Origin: Allorhodopirellula solitaria
Lineage (GTDB): Bacteria; Planctomycetota; Planctomycetia; Pirellulales; Pirellulaceae
Length of the DNA stretch: 64,000 bases
Direction of reading: 5' to 3'
NCBI RefSeq assembly: GCF_007859855.1
Contig: NZ_SJPK01000001.1
Coordinates: 800,091-864,090, forward strand
Of this stretch, positions 48,481 to 59,270 are shown one piece after another. Position 1 is the first letter of the stretch. Every line of letters begins with the position of its first letter. The notes beneath the pieces are model-generated. The model saw nothing but the letters and a program-made list of their open reading frames with translations, was not told where the DNA came from and made no database searches. The translations under genes were made by a program, and so were the position numbers.

Positions 48481-51260
48481 GGATTCACCTCACCCAACTC
48501 CGGTGCCGACGCTTGTTCCTCGCCGGACAGTTCCTCGTCGCCAATTGCGTCCTCGTTGCTAGACATGTCTTCGCCAACTGGCGTTTCCTCACCCCTGCCG
48601 CTAGGCGGTCGCTCGCTAGCGGGTTGTTCCTCGTCGCTAGCTTCTTCCGTGCCGCTGGAGGGTTTGTCGTCGCTGGGTGGGGAAGCCGACTCCTCGGACA
48701 ATTGTAATAGCAAGCGATGAGCGTCGCGGTAGCGGGGGGCTTCGACGAGAGCGCGCAAAACGTGGTGTTTCGCCTGCTCGACTTGGTCGGTCGCTGCCAT
48801 GGCTTGGGCGATGCGAAAGTCGATTGCGGCGGGATCGATCGGGTCCATGGTGGAGAGGGCGAGCAGGGGCCGCACGCTCTCGGCGGGTCGATCACGCCGC
48901 TCGGCCGCTCGCGCTAATTGCTCGTGCCCGACCGGTATCAACGGATTGATCGACAGGACTCGCTGAGCGTAGTTGGCGAGCTGACTCCAGTTTTCTTGTT
49001 CGGCGGCCATCTCCATTAAACGCCGCAGCGCCGGCAAAGCATCGCTGGAAAGTTCGACAATTTTCTCGAGCGTCTGACGCTCCTGCTCGGTTTCATCTGT
49101 CTCCCGGTAGGCGGCGGCCAGCATCTCCAGCGGCCCACCGCGTTCGGCCGTTACGGCGTCAAGCTCCTGCAAGCGTTCCAACGGGCCCTTGGCCGCTTCG
49201 TACTGTCGCGCCGCCACCAGAGCTTCGGCGATCCCTCGGAGCCCCCAATAATTATTTGGGTGCTCGTCGACCCACGCCTGCAGTTCTTCCACCGATCGCT
49301 GTTCAGGTAACTCGTCTTGGGACCAATCCGCCTCTGGGGCGAACGACTCTGCACGCCCGCGTGCGTAATCGGCGAATTGACTATCGAGTCTGTCGATCGA
49401 TCCAACCGAGCGAGCGAGCGCATCGTTGATTGCCAAGCCATCGCCGAGGTCGTTCAAGATTTGTTGGAGCGCGTCGATTCCGTGATTTTCGATCAGGAAC
49501 TCGACCACGAGCGATGATTCAAAATAGGCGAACTGTAGATGAATCGCTGAGGGAGGGCTCAGGAACGCGGCACTCAAGTTGCTAACCCGGGTCAGGTTCT
49601 CGTCGAGCAACATTTGACGATATTGGGGCGTCATCGATTCGCCCCAAGCGGGGTTTCGCTGCCGCTCTTCGTAGACGGAAATTCCCTCGCTGAGCCAGCG
49701 GGGCATTCGATTCTTGGTTTTTTCAAGCGTGACCACGTGACAAAATTCGTGCCACAGCACGCTACGCCAATTGCTCGGGCGCGGCCCTTGCGAGGCGGGA
49801 CTGTTGGCGGTGATCACGCGACCGAAACAGACGCCCAGGAACCCCGCGCCGCCGGGCAACCCAAAGGTGCGGATTGCGAAGTCCTTCTGCTCGGGAAAGA
49901 TCTCAACAACAATCGGCGCAGTGGGTTGGATGTCATACTTCTCACACAACACCGCCTCCGCCTCGGTTAAAAGTTCGAGCACCGCATCACCGTAAACCTC
50001 AGCCTCTTGCGGATCCATGCGGACGTGAATCCCGCCCATCTCCAACACACTGAAGTTTTTGAGTCGGTCGTGGAGCTGAATCAAGTTGTGAGCAACGACA
50101 TTGTATTCGTCCTCGTCTGCCACCTCGTGCGCGATTTGCCAGCCCACGTCATCGTATCCCAGTCGCAATAAGTCCTGCGCCAACTGGAACCGAGCGGCGG
50201 AGTAACCTGCGTCCATTGATAGCGACTGTCGTTGATAGTCCGCGCCCTCTTGAAACCTGTATTTCTGTGACAGCTTGCGGCCGATCAAGTGATCGACCTG
50301 CGGATTGTTCTCCCAAGTGCTCAAGGCAGCAGCGCGCATCAAGACCTCGATGTCGCTCTCACCACGCAGGTGAGCGAGGACCGCGCGGAGGGCCCAGGCT
50401 TCTGGTTCGTGCGGGTTGATCGACAATACCTGCTGGAGAGTCGACTCCGACTCGTCATACTTTTCACGGTCGATCGCATGGTCGGCGACCAAGAGCAGAC
50501 TAGGTATGTGCTTCGGGTTTTGTTGCAGGGCCGACGCGATGGCCTGGGTGGCTTTCTCGGAATCACTCGGTTCCCAAGCGCGCGCCAACAGGTAGGCGAC
50601 GCGTGGATTGGATGTCCCGACCCGCTGTGCCTGTTGCAGTGTTTCGGCCGCAACCTTGTAGTCCCCCTTTTCCAAAGCCAGTTCCGCGGTAGCGATGTAC
50701 GCCGGCATGAACGTGGGGTCCGCATCACGGACACGGTCGTAGAACAAGGCCAGAATTTGCCTTGCGTCCTCACCACGGTCGGCGAAATAGCGGCCGGCGG
50801 CGACCAAGTTCTCACGGCTAGCGAAACGGCCCGGTATCGTCTGAACGAGCTGCAGGATCCGAGCTTTTGAATCGGCCGCACGGTCGGGTAATTGGTTGTA
50901 CCGCATCGCCTCGACGCCCAACATTCGCAGCGTGAGACTGGTCGGGTAACGCTCGACCGCCGCGTCGTAGGTCTGCAGCGCGGCGGCGTACTGGCCTGTC
51001 GTGAGTTGGCACTGGATCAGCAATCGGGGCCAGCGTTCGTTCCAGATGCCGCGATCGACCTCCGCGGCAGCCGCTGCTTCCGCCTGCTCGTATCGTCCAG
51101 CAAAGAAGTGTTGTTCCGCCTCGGAGAAATCGGCGGCAAAGCCATGAGCCCCGTTCATCGACAGCGAGATGAGAACCGCCATTACCAGAACCGTGACAAC
51201 TCGCACCGCGAACGGGCGTTTCGTATCAAGCGAAATCAAATTCGAATCAGACAATCGCAT
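48477..51260 (-). CDS. Exported TPR protein with zinc-metalloprotease (peptidase MA-like) domain
   Basis: 927 residues from the ATG at 51260. Signal peptide about 16-40, ending in GAHGFA. TPR-like helical repeats cover about 45-400 (EAEQHFFAGRYEQAEAAAAA, SESTLQQVLSINPHEPEAWA). A protease-like domain follows with VLWHEFCHVVTLEKTKNRMP and WLSEGISVYEE, i.e. HExxH plus a Glu as third ligand (peptidase MA/gluzincin type). More TPRs follow, then an acidic Ser/Glu-rich tail of about 70 residues. First gene of the operon. Probably degrades or processes envelope proteins; the Cys within HEFCH is not unusual. Confidence 0.83.
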   Translation of the reverse strand: MRLSDSNLISLDTKRPFAVRVVTVLVMAVLISLSMNGAHGFAADFSEAEQHFFAGRYEQAEAAAAAEVDRGIWNERWPRLLIQCQLTTGQYAAALQTYDAAVERYPTSLTLRMLGVEAMRYNQLPDRAADSKARILQLVQTIPGRFASRENLVAAGRYFADRGEDARQILALFYDRVRDADPTFMPAYIATAELALEKGDYKVAAETLQQAQRVGTSNPRVAYLLARAWEPSDSEKATQAIASALQQNPKHIPSLLLVADHAIDREKYDESESTLQQVLSINPHEPEAWALRAVLAHLRGESDIEVLMRAAALSTWENNPQVDHLIGRKLSQKYRFQEGADYQRQSLSMDAGYSAARFQLAQDLLRLGYDDVGWQIAHEVADEDEYNVVAHNLIQLHDRLKNFSVLEMGGIHVRMDPQEAEVYGDAVLELLTEAEAVLCEKYDIQPTAPIVVEIFPEQKDFAIRTFGLPGGAGFLGVCFGRVITANSPASQGPRPSNWRSVLWHEFCHVVTLEKTKNRMPRWLSEGISVYEERQRNPAWGESMTPQYRQMLLDENLTRVSNLSAAFLSPPSAIHLQFAYFESSLVVEFLIENHGIDALQQILNDLGDGLAINDALARSVGSIDRLDSQFADYARGRAESFAPEADWSQDELPEQRSVEELQAWVDEHPNNYWGLRGIAEALVAARQYEAAKGPLERLQELDAVTAERGGPLEMLAAAYRETDETEQERQTLEKIVELSSDALPALRRLMEMAAEQENWSQLANYAQRVLSINPLIPVGHEQLARAAERRDRPAESVRPLLALSTMDPIDPAAIDFRIAQAMAATDQVEQAKHHVLRALVEAPRYRDAHRLLLQLSEESASPPSDDKPSSGTEEASDEEQPASERPPSGRGEETPVGEDMSSNEDAIGDEELSGEEQASAPELGEVNP

Positions 51261-51804
51261 CTGGCTCCCTCGCGAGAAATTGAATGGCCTCCGACATTCT
51301 AACGCGACGCAGAGCGGCGCAGCAAGCAACCCCGTCACGCCGCCTGCACTCGACGTCCTCCATCAACGCCCCCCCTCACCTTTCCGAGCTGTCGAGGTAT
51401 TGAGCCGAGCCGGCGGCCGGGTAGGCGGCGCTAGCCGGTACCTACCCGGGCTGGCGATTCATTGAGCCGAGACGCGCAAGCGACCGGGTGGGCGGCGTTA
51501 CCCGGGGCCTTACGGCACCCGGATCAACATTGCGGCGACGACAGCGAATCAATCAGCTCGCGGTTTTGCAGCCTGAGAGACGAGGCGGATGACGAATGGG
51601 CGGCCTCGCCGGCCGCCTCATTACGCACTCCCAGCCCCCCCAAACAACGCCCCTTGACAGGCGAGAAAAACCTGTCTCTTTTTCCAGAGCGATAACGATC
51701 CTAGCCACTAAAGTGTGTTAGAATCCCGCTACACGCCTCCAAGGCGACCTTGCTTGTCATTCCGGGCGAACAACACTCCGCCCTTCTTTTCGAGGAGAAT
51801 TGCC
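51261..51804. other. Gene-free stretch with tandem repeat modules and a weak terminator
   Basis: No gene is evident. Two direct copies of a module (ATTGAGCCGAG... then GGGTRGGCGGCG) lie at about 51400-51450 and 51461-51512; the second matches module Y of copy D. An ATCAACATTGCGG module also occurs. The hairpin at 51656-51676 is listed separately. A -10-like TAGAAT (51720-51725) may serve the DUF1559 gene. Confidence 0.55.
51656..51683 (+). terminator. Weak intrinsic terminator or leader hairpin
   Basis: GACAGG pairs with CCTGTC around a 9-nt loop, followed by TCTTTTT. Six base pairs only. It lies upstream of the DUF1559 gene, with TTGACA included in its left arm, so it could instead be a promoter element. 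Confidence 0.35.
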
Positions 51805-53004
51805 ATGAACCATCCGAAGCAACACCGCGGTTTCACATTAGTGGAGCTGTTAGTCGTCATCGCTATTATCGGAGTCCTCGTGGGCTTGCTGTTGCCGGCC
51901 GTGCAGGCGGCCCGCGAAGCGGCGCGGCGGATGAGCTGCAGCAATAATTTCAAGCAAATCGGGCTTGCGATTCACAACTATCACTCTGCATTCGACCAGG
52001 TACCCACCCACGGCACCGGTACCCAGCCGGGAACTCCTGATAGCTATTTTCGTGCTTCCAGCTTGGGAAACCGATATCGGTTGAGCACGCTCGTTCCCAT
52101 GCTGCCTTATATCGAGCAGCAAGCACTCTGGCAGCAAATATCCAACCCCAACCTGACGCGAACCGATGGTGCGGTGCAATCGCCGCCCTGGCCGCCGATG
52201 GGGCCGACCCCAGATAACATTCAATACATCCCTTGGGCGACCGAGGTCACCGCCTATCGCTGCCCGAGCGACCCTGGGTTTGGGCTTCCTGCACTCGGCC
52301 GAACGAACTACGCCGCATGCGTCGGTGACTCGTCATGGCGAGTTTACTTTGGCCCTTGGAACGCCCAGCGAACCGCGACAACCACAGGCGCGTCGAATCA
52401 AGCCAACGCAGCCCACCGCGGCTTTTTCAAACCGCTCGATACTACCAAGTTCCGCGATTGCCTTGATGGATTGTCCAATACGATCGCGATGGGCGAAATC
52501 CTTTCCGATGTCGGAGACAATGATAAACGAACGATCACGACGGAATCGTCTGCCAACAGCAGCGCCCCCGGCGTCTCGCTAGCAGCGATCCGCAACAACC
52601 CTTCGGTTTGCCAACCTTTGGTCGACCCGGAGCGACCGCAATTCTGGCATTCTGACTACCACATGATTTCCCGCAAACTTTTTGCACGTGGGTATCGCTG
52701 GGCAGATCATGGACCGCTGTTCTCTGGATGCATGACCATCCTTGCTCCCAACCGCGAGGTCTGCGGCCCTTACAACGCCCTGGGAACCACACTGATTGCC
52801 ACCATGTCCAGTCGCCACGCAGGCGGCTGTCACGTCTTGATGGGGGATGGTGCGGTTCGCTTCGTAACGGATTCCATTGAGTCGGGCAATTCCTCGGCAA
52901 ACTCCATTTGGCTCAACAACAACCCTGGAGCCCCGAGCCCCTACGGGCTTTGGGGTGCGCTCGGCACACGATCTGGTCGCGAAACGATCGACGGTGATTT
53001 CTGA
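51805..53004 (+). CDS. DUF1559 protein with prepilin-type N-terminus
   Basis: 399 residues from the ATG at 51805, with GAGGAG 8 bp upstream. The first 35 residues carry a type IV pilin-like cleavage and methylation site ([20 protein letters not shown]), followed by [34 protein letters not shown], the DUF1559 opening. The middle has [10 protein letters not shown], and the end has [19 protein letters not shown]. This family is massively expanded in planctomycetes; proteins are thought to be surface or pseudopilin-like. Followed by a short lipoprotein. Confidence 0.95.
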   Translation: MNHPKQHRGFTLVELLVVIAIIGVLVGLLLPAVQAAREAARRMSCSNNFKQIGLAIHNYHSAFDQVPTHGTGTQPGTPDSYFRASSLGNRYRLSTLVPMLPYIEQQALWQQISNPNLTRTDGAVQSPPWPPMGPTPDNIQYIPWATEVTAYRCPSDPGFGLPALGRTNYAACVGDSSWRVYFGPWNAQRTATTTGASNQANAAHRGFFKPLDTTKFRDCLDGLSNTIAMGEILSDVGDNDKRTITTESSANSSAPGVSLAAIRNNPSVCQPLVDPERPQFWHSDYHMISRKLFARGYRWADHGPLFSGCMTILAPNREVCGPYNALGTTLIATMSSRHAGGCHVLMGDGAVRFVTDSIESGNSSANSIWLNNNPGAPSPYGLWGALGTRSGRETIDGDF

Positions 53005-53104
53005 TCGATGCGAGCGCCCTTTCGCCTCTCAACACACCCAGTGACTCGGGTTAAACCTGTTTTCGTTGGTCAACCGATAACCTTTTTTGAACGAGCCCCA
53101 TTCG

Positions 53105-53275
53105 ATGAAACTTTGCTCCTACCTTACCGCTTTTCTCTTCTTCGCTTCGATCGCCGGTTGTGGCGACGAGAAAAACCGGACCGTGACTGACGACGTGGAT
53201 CAGCAAGCGATTGCTGAGTACGAAGCCGAACTGGCAAAAGTCACCGCCCAAGATATCCCGGCAGAAGGGAACTGA
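53105..53275 (+). CDS. Small lipoprotein next to DUF1559 gene
   Basis: 56 residues from the ATG at 53105. A lipobox FASIAGC places the lipid Cys at about 18. The rest is short and charged (DEKNRTVTDDVDQQAIAEYE). Such short lipoproteins or secreted peptides often follow DUF1559 genes in planctomycetes; role unknown. It ends in DIPAEGN, without a domain. Confidence 0.7.
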   Translation: MKLCSYLTAFLFFASIAGCGDEKNRTVTDDVDQQAIAEYEAELAKVTAQDIPAEGN

Positions 53276-53327
53276 GCCGGATCGCTTTCGAGAGTCAGAC
53301 TGGTCACGAATCAGAGAGCTGCGGCAG

Positions 53328-53354
53328 CCCCTGATGTCACTGGATGGTCAGGGG
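53328..53354. repeat. Hairpin between convergent genes
   Basis: CCCCTGA (53328-53334) pairs with TCAGGGG (53348-53354) around a 13-nt loop, between the lipoprotein and yebC ends. No T-run. A possible bidirectional transcript end. Confidence 0.4.
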
Positions 53355-53356
53355 AA

Positions 53357-54082
53357 TCACTCGGAGAAATTAGCATTCGCACTGACGGTCTGAATGTCGT
53401 CGTGATCGTCGAGGGCTTCGAGCAGCGACATGACTTGGCCGGATGCCGACGAGTCGAGGTCGACATTGGTGGATGCGATCTGAGTCACCTCGCTCACATC
53501 GGCTTCCAATTCTGCTGCGTCGAATGCATCGGACAAGGCGTCATAGTTCTCGGGAGGGCAGGTAACTTGAATCTGCCCGTCAGCATCAGCCTCGACGTCT
53601 TCAGCCCCATTCTCCAGAGCAATCTCGGTGACGCGATCCTCGTCGGTGCCCGGTGCAAACAGGAACAGGCCTTTGCGTTCGAACAGGTAGGACACACATC
53701 CGGTCTTGCCGAGTTCACCACCATGTTTGCCGAACATCGTTCGCAGTTCGGGGGCGGTGCGATTGCGGTTGTCTGTTAGTGCCAAGCACATCACTGCCAC
53801 GCCGCCGGGGCCGTAGCCCTCGTAGAGCACCTCTTCGACGGCATCGCCACCGAGTTCGCCGGTGCCCCGCTTGATGGCTCTTTCGATATTGTCTTTGGGC
53901 ATCGAGACCGCCTTGGCATCATCGATTGCTTTGCGCAAGCGGATGTTGGCGGCTGGGTCACCGCCACCGGTTTTGGCGGCTACGATAATCGCTTTACTCA
54001 GCTTGCTCCATTGCTTCCCGCGGGCTGCGTCGACGCGCCCTTTGCGGTGTTGGATATTGGCCCATTTGGAGTGACCTGCCAT
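53357..54082 (-). CDS. yebC: YebC/PmpR family protein
   Basis: 241 residues. MAGHSKWANIQHRKGRVDAA is the classic start, followed by NIRLRKAIDDAKAVSMPKDNIERAIKRGTGEL and YEGYGPGGVAVMCLALTDNRNRT. The family was named a transcription regulator and is now also linked to ribosome stalling at proline stretches. Full length. It is the last gene of a minus-strand run that starts at nusA, 39 bp after the endonuclease III-like gene. Confidence 0.95.
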   Translation of the reverse strand: MAGHSKWANIQHRKGRVDAARGKQWSKLSKAIIVAAKTGGGDPAANIRLRKAIDDAKAVSMPKDNIERAIKRGTGELGGDAVEEVLYEGYGPGGVAVMCLALTDNRNRTAPELRTMFGKHGGELGKTGCVSYLFERKGLFLFAPGTDEDRVTEIALENGAEDVEADADGQIQVTCPPENYDALSDAFDAAELEADVSEVTQIASTNVDLDSSASGQVMSLLEALDDHDDIQTVSANANFSE

Positions 54083-54121
54083 GATGGTAATTCCTTCGGC
54101 GTCGTTGCCAAACGCGACGGT

Positions 54122-55288
54122 CTAGCGTGGTTTTTGTTTGGTGAGTTTGCGATTGGTGGTTTTCTTACCGCTGCTGGATTTCGCATCGCTCTTCGCAGTG
54201 GTGGTCTTTTCTTTTGCGGCTGTTTTCTTTTTAGTCGTCGATTCGGAGCTGGCGGCCGGCTTCGCCGCTGTTGGTTTTTTGCTGGCCTTCTTCTTCGTCG
54301 ATGGTTTGGGAGTGGTAGCTTTGGCCGCCGCCGTCTTCTTATCGCTTGACTGAGTAGTATCCGCTTTCGCGGCGGGGGTCTTGGCTGCCGCAGGATCGCT
54401 CGCCTTGGCGGCGGTCGGTTTCTTCTTCGCTTTGGGTTTATTGGTCGTCGAAGTCGCTTTGGCTGCCGAGCGGATAGGTTTTTTCTTACCTGTGGGAGCG
54501 GCGGCAATCGCTTCGGCTTCGGCCTCCGCCTCGGCTTCGGCTTTAGCGGTCTCGCGTTCTTCAGCCTTGCGTTTGGCCACGCGTTTCTTGGCAGCCTTCT
54601 TGCTGACGAGCCACTCGTCCAGTTCAGCGGAACTACCTTTCGAGACCGCTTCAAGGAGTTTGCGTGCTGACTGGTCGTCGGGGTCGACTAACAGTGCCAC
54701 TGCAGGTTGATGCAAGAGACTGGCGAACTCGATTCCTTTGCTCTTGGGGACCGCTCGTTCGAGGCCTGGCACGCGCCCATCGGACGCTTCGTTCTGGTTG
54801 GCGATTCCGCTGACGTGCATGATCACCATGGCGGAATAATCGATTGGGATCGAGTGCCCGCCCAAGCCATGTTGGATGATATAGCTGAGCACAAAGGGTG
54901 TCATCGACGGAAGTTTCTCAAACTTCGCGACAGCTTTGCCAAGATTCTCTTTTTTAAGATGATCGAGATCAAAGGAATAGAATTCTTCAAAGATCCCCTG
55001 CAGATTCGCCTTCAAGCGGGAGGCGGCTTTGTTCGGGTCGGGCAGATTGGAGAGCACGCCTGCCAATTCGGAGACCGTCGTCACGCGAACTTCGTTCCAG
55101 TCAAAATAGTCCTGCTCCAGTTTCGCCAGCCCTTCGTCGGCCAGTTCGCTGGGGCAATCTTCGAGCAGACAGGCATACAACGCATGCTCCAACAGCGGGC
55201 GTGAAGGGCTGGCCGGCGGCACGCTGTAGTGCTTCTTCAGAGCAGTGTGCAGCTTGGAGATGAGTTTTGTGCGATTCGATGCGGACAT
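54122..55288 (-). CDS. Endonuclease III-like (HhH) protein with histone-like basic tail
   Basis: 388 residues. Residues 30-165 follow the HhH-GPD/endonuclease III layout: LLEHALYACLLEDCPSELAD, then EVRVTTVSELAGVLSNLPDPNKAASRLK, and a last block LPSMTPFVLSYIIQHGLGGH with the catalytic-type Asp in SIPIDYSA (Asp150). The lysine that makes EndoIII a lyase is absent, the GVG hairpin is degraded, and no Fe-S Cys cluster is visible. The C-terminal 170 residues are Lys/Ala/Pro/Thr-rich (TSTTNKPKAKKKPTAAKA), like histone H1 or HU-tail proteins. Probably a DNA-binding protein; catalytic activity is doubtful. Confidence 0.65.
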   Translation of the reverse strand: MSASNRTKLISKLHTALKKHYSVPPASPSRPLLEHALYACLLEDCPSELADEGLAKLEQDYFDWNEVRVTTVSELAGVLSNLPDPNKAASRLKANLQGIFEEFYSFDLDHLKKENLGKAVAKFEKLPSMTPFVLSYIIQHGLGGHSIPIDYSAMVIMHVSGIANQNEASDGRVPGLERAVPKSKGIEFASLLHQPAVALLVDPDDQSARKLLEAVSKGSSAELDEWLVSKKAAKKRVAKRKAEERETAKAEAEAEAEAEAIAAAPTGKKKPIRSAAKATSTTNKPKAKKKPTAAKASDPAAAKTPAAKADTTQSSDKKTAAAKATTPKPSTKKKASKKPTAAKPAASSESTTKKKTAAKEKTTTAKSDAKSSSGKKTTNRKLTKQKPR

Positions 55289-55323
55289 AGAGAATAGAGT
55301 GAGGGAGTGTTCAGGGTGGGGGT

Positions 55324-55743
55324 TCAGAGTTCGTCCGAGGTCTGATCCGGACTCTCGGGCGGGGGGGCATCGGTCGTCCCGGCAACCGGATTGCCTTCCT
55401 TCTCTGCCTGCAACCGGGCTAAGATTTCGTGGACCGCCAGCGCATTCTCTTGACCTCGGTTGAGCTCAAAAGTGAGGCGAGGGGTGTACCGCGTATCGAG
55501 CCGATTGGCAATCTTACTCTGTAAAAACCCAGCTGAGTTCTGTAATCCGCGAATGGAGAGTTCTTTTTGGGAATCGTCGCCCATCACGCTCACCGAAACC
55601 TTCGCCTCGCGCATGTCCGGCGACACGTCGACCGAAATGACCGTCACGTCGCGGACCCGCGGGTCGCGAATATCGGTCAGAACTGCGGTAGCGACCACTT
55701 CGCGAATCGCTTCAGCGGCTTTGAGTTGGCGACGAGTTGACAA
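55324..55743 (-). CDS. rbfA: Ribosome-binding factor A
   Basis: 139 residues. RbfA matures the 30S subunit and its 16S rRNA 5' end. The KH-like fold is seen: RRQLKAAEAIREVVATAV, DPRVRDVTVISVDVSPDMREAKVSVSVMG, GFLQSKIANRLDTRYTPRLTFELN. A short Pro/Glu tail follows. Located after infB as in most bacteria. Confidence 0.93.
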   Translation of the reverse strand: MSTRRQLKAAEAIREVVATAVLTDIRDPRVRDVTVISVDVSPDMREAKVSVSVMGDDSQKELSIRGLQNSAGFLQSKIANRLDTRYTPRLTFELNRGQENALAVHEILARLQAEKEGNPVAGTTDAPPPESPDQTSDEL

Positions 55744-55931
55744 TTTTGAGAGGGGGACAAAAGGGCGGCGGCGGAGAAAAAGACCGGGCGACGAATGGTC
55801 TTTGAAATCTTACGTTTCTAATGGTGGACGAGGCACAGAATCCATCCGATTAGGAGCGTGTGGAGAACTGATTGATTCGTCCACCGCGCCTATCGATCAA
55901 CATCCGTTGCCCAGGCTACCTGGAGCTGGTC

Positions 55932-58900
55932 TCACTCCAATTTGCGAGCGACTTGTTCGATCCGGTAGGCTTCCAAAACATCGTCTTGCTTGATGTCGTT
56001 GAACCCTGCCAAGCGAATACCGCACTCCATCCCACGTGGGACTTCTTTGACGTCCTCTTTAATTCGTCGCAGGGTGTCGAGCTGGTAGTCTCCGATCACG
56101 CGTTGATCGCGACTGACTCGAATTCGGCATCCACGCTGGATCGATCCTTGCATCACGTAACTACCTGCGATCGTGCCGACACGGCTGATCGAGAAGACCT
56201 GCTTGACGAGTGCACGGCCGAGCTCGACGACACGCTCCTCGGGCTTGAGCCGGCCTTCGATCATCATCCGGATATCGTCGGTCAGCTTGTAAATAACGCT
56301 GTAACGACGAATCTCGATATTACGCTGATCGGCGAGTTGACGAGCCTTGTCGTCTGGGATCACGTTGAAACCGAGGATGACAGCATCCGAGGCGCTAGCC
56401 AACGTCGCATCGGCGAGGGTGATCCCACCGACTGCCCGCTGGAGGACTCGGATTTCCACCTCGGGATGGTCAAACTTGCTGAGCTCTTTGTCGATCGCTT
56501 CGAGCGACCCACGGGCATCGGCACGGATGATCAAATTCAACTTGGCCCGGTCCTCTCCGGCGAGGTTACCGCCAGCGAGCAAATCTTGGAACGAGTCGAA
56601 CGAGACCTTGGTCGTAATCCCGGAGAGAGATTGACGGCTCGATTCATCTTCTCGGCTACCGGCAATCTCACGAGCTTGAGCGATGTCTTTGAGTACGTGG
56701 AATCGATCACCAGCGCCGGGAGGTGTATCCAACCCAGTCAGACTGACCGGTTCGCTCGGCCCTGCTTCGGTGATCGGTTTGTTCGTCAGGGTATTGTGCA
56801 GGGACCGCACCCGACCGTGAGCCGGGCCACACACGATGATATCTCCGACACGGAGCGTGCCGTTCTGAATGACGAGCTTCGCGACAACACCCTTGTCGCC
56901 GTGTTGCTCGGACTCGAGGCAAACTCCGAGAGCGGAGCGATCTGGATTCGCACTGTACTCGTGCAATTCAGCAACGGTCATCAGAGTTTCGAGTAGCTCG
57001 TCCATGCCTTCACCGGACGTCGCACTGGTCTTGACGACTTCGACGTCCCCTCCCCATTCACTCGGGGTGAGCCCGTGCTCGGTGAGTTGGGTCATGACGC
57101 GGTTGGCATCGACGCCGGCCAAGTCAATCTTGTTGAGCGCGACCACGATCGGCACCTCGGCTGCTTTGGCGTGGCTGATCGCCTCTTCGGTCTGCGGCAT
57201 GATGCCATCGTCTGCAGCGACAACCAAGACAGCGATGTCGGTCACATTGGCACCGCGAGCACGCATCTCGGTAAAGGCTTCGTGGCCCGGGGTGTCAACA
57301 AAGGTAACGCCCCGTTCGCCCTTCTCGATATGATAGGCACGGATGTGCTGGGTGATCCCACCGGCTTCGCCCTTGACAACGTCGATCCCAATCAAGGAAT
57401 CCAACAGACTGGTTTTCCCGTGGTCGACGTGGCCGAGGAAGGTCACGATGGGAGCACGTGGGACGAGTGATTCCTCGTCGTCCTGCTGTTCCTCAAGCCC
57501 AGTGATCAGCTCATCTTCGAGCGATTCGCTGGCCTTCAGTTCGATATCGAGGTTCAACTCGGTCGCGATCAACTCGGCGGTTTCGAGATCCATTTCGGAG
57601 TTGATGTTGATCATCATGCCCATGCCCATGAGCGTTTTCATCACGTCAGACATCGCGACGCCGGAGGCCTCGCAGAAGCTACGCACGGTGCAGGGCAGTT
57701 CCAGCTGGACGCGTTCTTTTCGCGGCGCGGCCGTGTTGGTGCCTTTGCGTCGGATGCGAGGCCGGTTGCGGCGAGTGTAGGGTCGGTCATCGCCAGCCCC
57801 AATCATACGCCGGCCACCACCACCGCGTCCGCGTTCGGCGCGGGCGCTGGCCATTCCAGCGAGCCCCTTCTTGCCGCGCGGCTTGTCGTCTTCCTCGATA
57901 ATCTTCTTACGACCAGCGAAATCGCCCGTCACACCGGAGTCTTTCTCCTTCTTGGTGCGTTTCCGCTCAGCATCGTCTTTTTCCAGACGAGCCAGCGGGG
58001 CTTTCATGCCCTGTTTGTGACCTTCGATAACATCGCGAGTCAACTTGATATCGGGTTTCTGCGCAGGGCCTGCTGATGCCACAGGTGCCTTAGGAGCCGG
58101 CGCGTTGGGCAACTGGGCCAAGTTCACCTTGATCCGCGGCTCACGCTTTTTAGCCTTCGAAGCATCGCCGGGTTTGCCAGCCCCGGGGCCCCGGGCTGAG
58201 GCGCGATCGAGCGATCGCATCTTGCCACCGCCGGAGAGCCCCTCGCGGCGAACGGGTTCGCCGGGGCGATTGGGCACGACTCGGCCACCGGACTTGCTCG
58301 CCATTCGGTCGGCGATGCGACTAGCCATATCACCCGCCGGGGGTGCCGGCGGACCATCGGCGTCCGAAGTCGCATCGGACTTCTTCGCGGCCGGTGCCGC
58401 TGGCGGCGGCTTGGATTCTGAGCTAGCGGGCGTCTTCTCTTCCTTGGCCGGCACCACATCACGCAGCCGGACCTCCGGCTTAGGCGACGCGGGTTCCTCC
58501 GGTTCAGCCGGCGGTGGCGTGGCTTCGGCGGGCTTGAGAACAGGCTTTCGCAGGACCGGGGCAGGCCGCTTGGAGGCACCGCCGTCGTTGGGCGCGGTCG
58601 TTTCCGCGGGAGCAGTCTTCTCAGTCGGCGTGCTTTTCTCTGCGGGCGCACTTTGACGCGACTGTGGTCGGCCTACCTGAATTGCTGCCGGGCGCCGCGT
58701 GTTGCCGCGGTCCAAGTCTCGAACAGGAGCGACCGGCTGAGCGGGCGACTCTTTTGCTGCGGGAGCGGATGGTGAAGCCTTCGCTGCCGCCTTGGACGCA
58801 CTGGAGATGCTGCTGCGCACCTGTTCGGCTTCGTCGTCGGTGAGACTTGCGAGCGCAGAGCCTTTGCCGGTGATACCGGCTTTCTTCACCAGATCAACGA

Positions 58901-58955
58901 GATCTTTACTGTCAAGGCTGAGTTCTTTGGCAAGCGCGTAAATGCGTACTGGCAC
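55932..58955 (-). CDS. infB: Translation initiation factor IF-2
   Basis: 1007 residues. IF-2 brings fMet-tRNA to the 30S subunit. An IF2_N helical piece starts the protein ([20 protein letters not shown]), then about 430 residues of Pro/Ala/Lys-rich linker including a Gly/Arg-rich patch ([13 protein letters not shown]). A second IF2_N piece ([20 protein letters not shown]) precedes the G domain at about 500 ([39 protein letters not shown]). Domains II-IV follow to the end. The long linker is typical of species with extended IF-2. Confidence 0.96.
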   Translation of the reverse strand: MPVRIYALAKELSLDSKDLVDLVKKAGITGKGSALASLTDDEAEQVRSSISSASKAAAKASPSAPAAKESPAQPVAPVRDLDRGNTRRPAAIQVGRPQSRQSAPAEKSTPTEKTAPAETTAPNDGGASKRPAPVLRKPVLKPAEATPPPAEPEEPASPKPEVRLRDVVPAKEEKTPASSESKPPPAAPAAKKSDATSDADGPPAPPAGDMASRIADRMASKSGGRVVPNRPGEPVRREGLSGGGKMRSLDRASARGPGAGKPGDASKAKKREPRIKVNLAQLPNAPAPKAPVASAGPAQKPDIKLTRDVIEGHKQGMKAPLARLEKDDAERKRTKKEKDSGVTGDFAGRKKIIEEDDKPRGKKGLAGMASARAERGRGGGGRRMIGAGDDRPYTRRNRPRIRRKGTNTAAPRKERVQLELPCTVRSFCEASGVAMSDVMKTLMGMGMMININSEMDLETAELIATELNLDIELKASESLEDELITGLEEQQDDEESLVPRAPIVTFLGHVDHGKTSLLDSLIGIDVVKGEAGGITQHIRAYHIEKGERGVTFVDTPGHEAFTEMRARGANVTDIAVLVVAADDGIMPQTEEAISHAKAAEVPIVVALNKIDLAGVDANRVMTQLTEHGLTPSEWGGDVEVVKTSATSGEGMDELLETLMTVAELHEYSANPDRSALGVCLESEQHGDKGVVAKLVIQNGTLRVGDIIVCGPAHGRVRSLHNTLTNKPITEAGPSEPVSLTGLDTPPGAGDRFHVLKDIAQAREIAGSREDESSRQSLSGITTKVSFDSFQDLLAGGNLAGEDRAKLNLIIRADARGSLEAIDKELSKFDHPEVEIRVLQRAVGGITLADATLASASDAVILGFNVIPDDKARQLADQRNIEIRRYSVIYKLTDDIRMMIEGRLKPEERVVELGRALVKQVFSISRVGTIAGSYVMQGSIQRGCRIRVSRDQRVIGDYQLDTLRRIKEDVKEVPRGMECGIRLAGFNDIKQDDVLEAYRIEQVARKLE

Positions 58956-59270
58956 TGGGTGGGAATCCTGTCAAGTTCGATAGATGGAGTCCGCCCGCCC
59001 GTCACAGGACTGATCGGCTCCATGGTGTTTTGTTCAAAATCGCATAAAAAGACCTCCATCGACCTCGCTAACGGTTGGGAATCTTCGCCCATCGACTGGT
59101 CTCAAAGAGCCAGCAACTGGGGTCATCGAAGATCGCAACTTTCACGGGGCCGGGGAATTTCATAGCGGTAAAAAATGGAATATTTGGTCGCGGGCACGGT
59201 CGCGCCGCGAACTTGTTGTGGATAGGATAACGCACAACGCGGAAATTTGAAAACGGTCTCCACGTCGCTC
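58956..59270. other. Spacer between nusA and infB
   Basis: 315 bp without a credible gene. In many bacteria a YlxR or L7Ae-like gene sits here; none is visible. No clear promoter is seen either, so infB is probably read from the nusA transcript. Confidence 0.5.

Noticed and set aside
55872-56996. 374-codon open frame antisense to infB
   Set aside because: Lies over the conserved C-terminal half of IF-2 and shows no domain.
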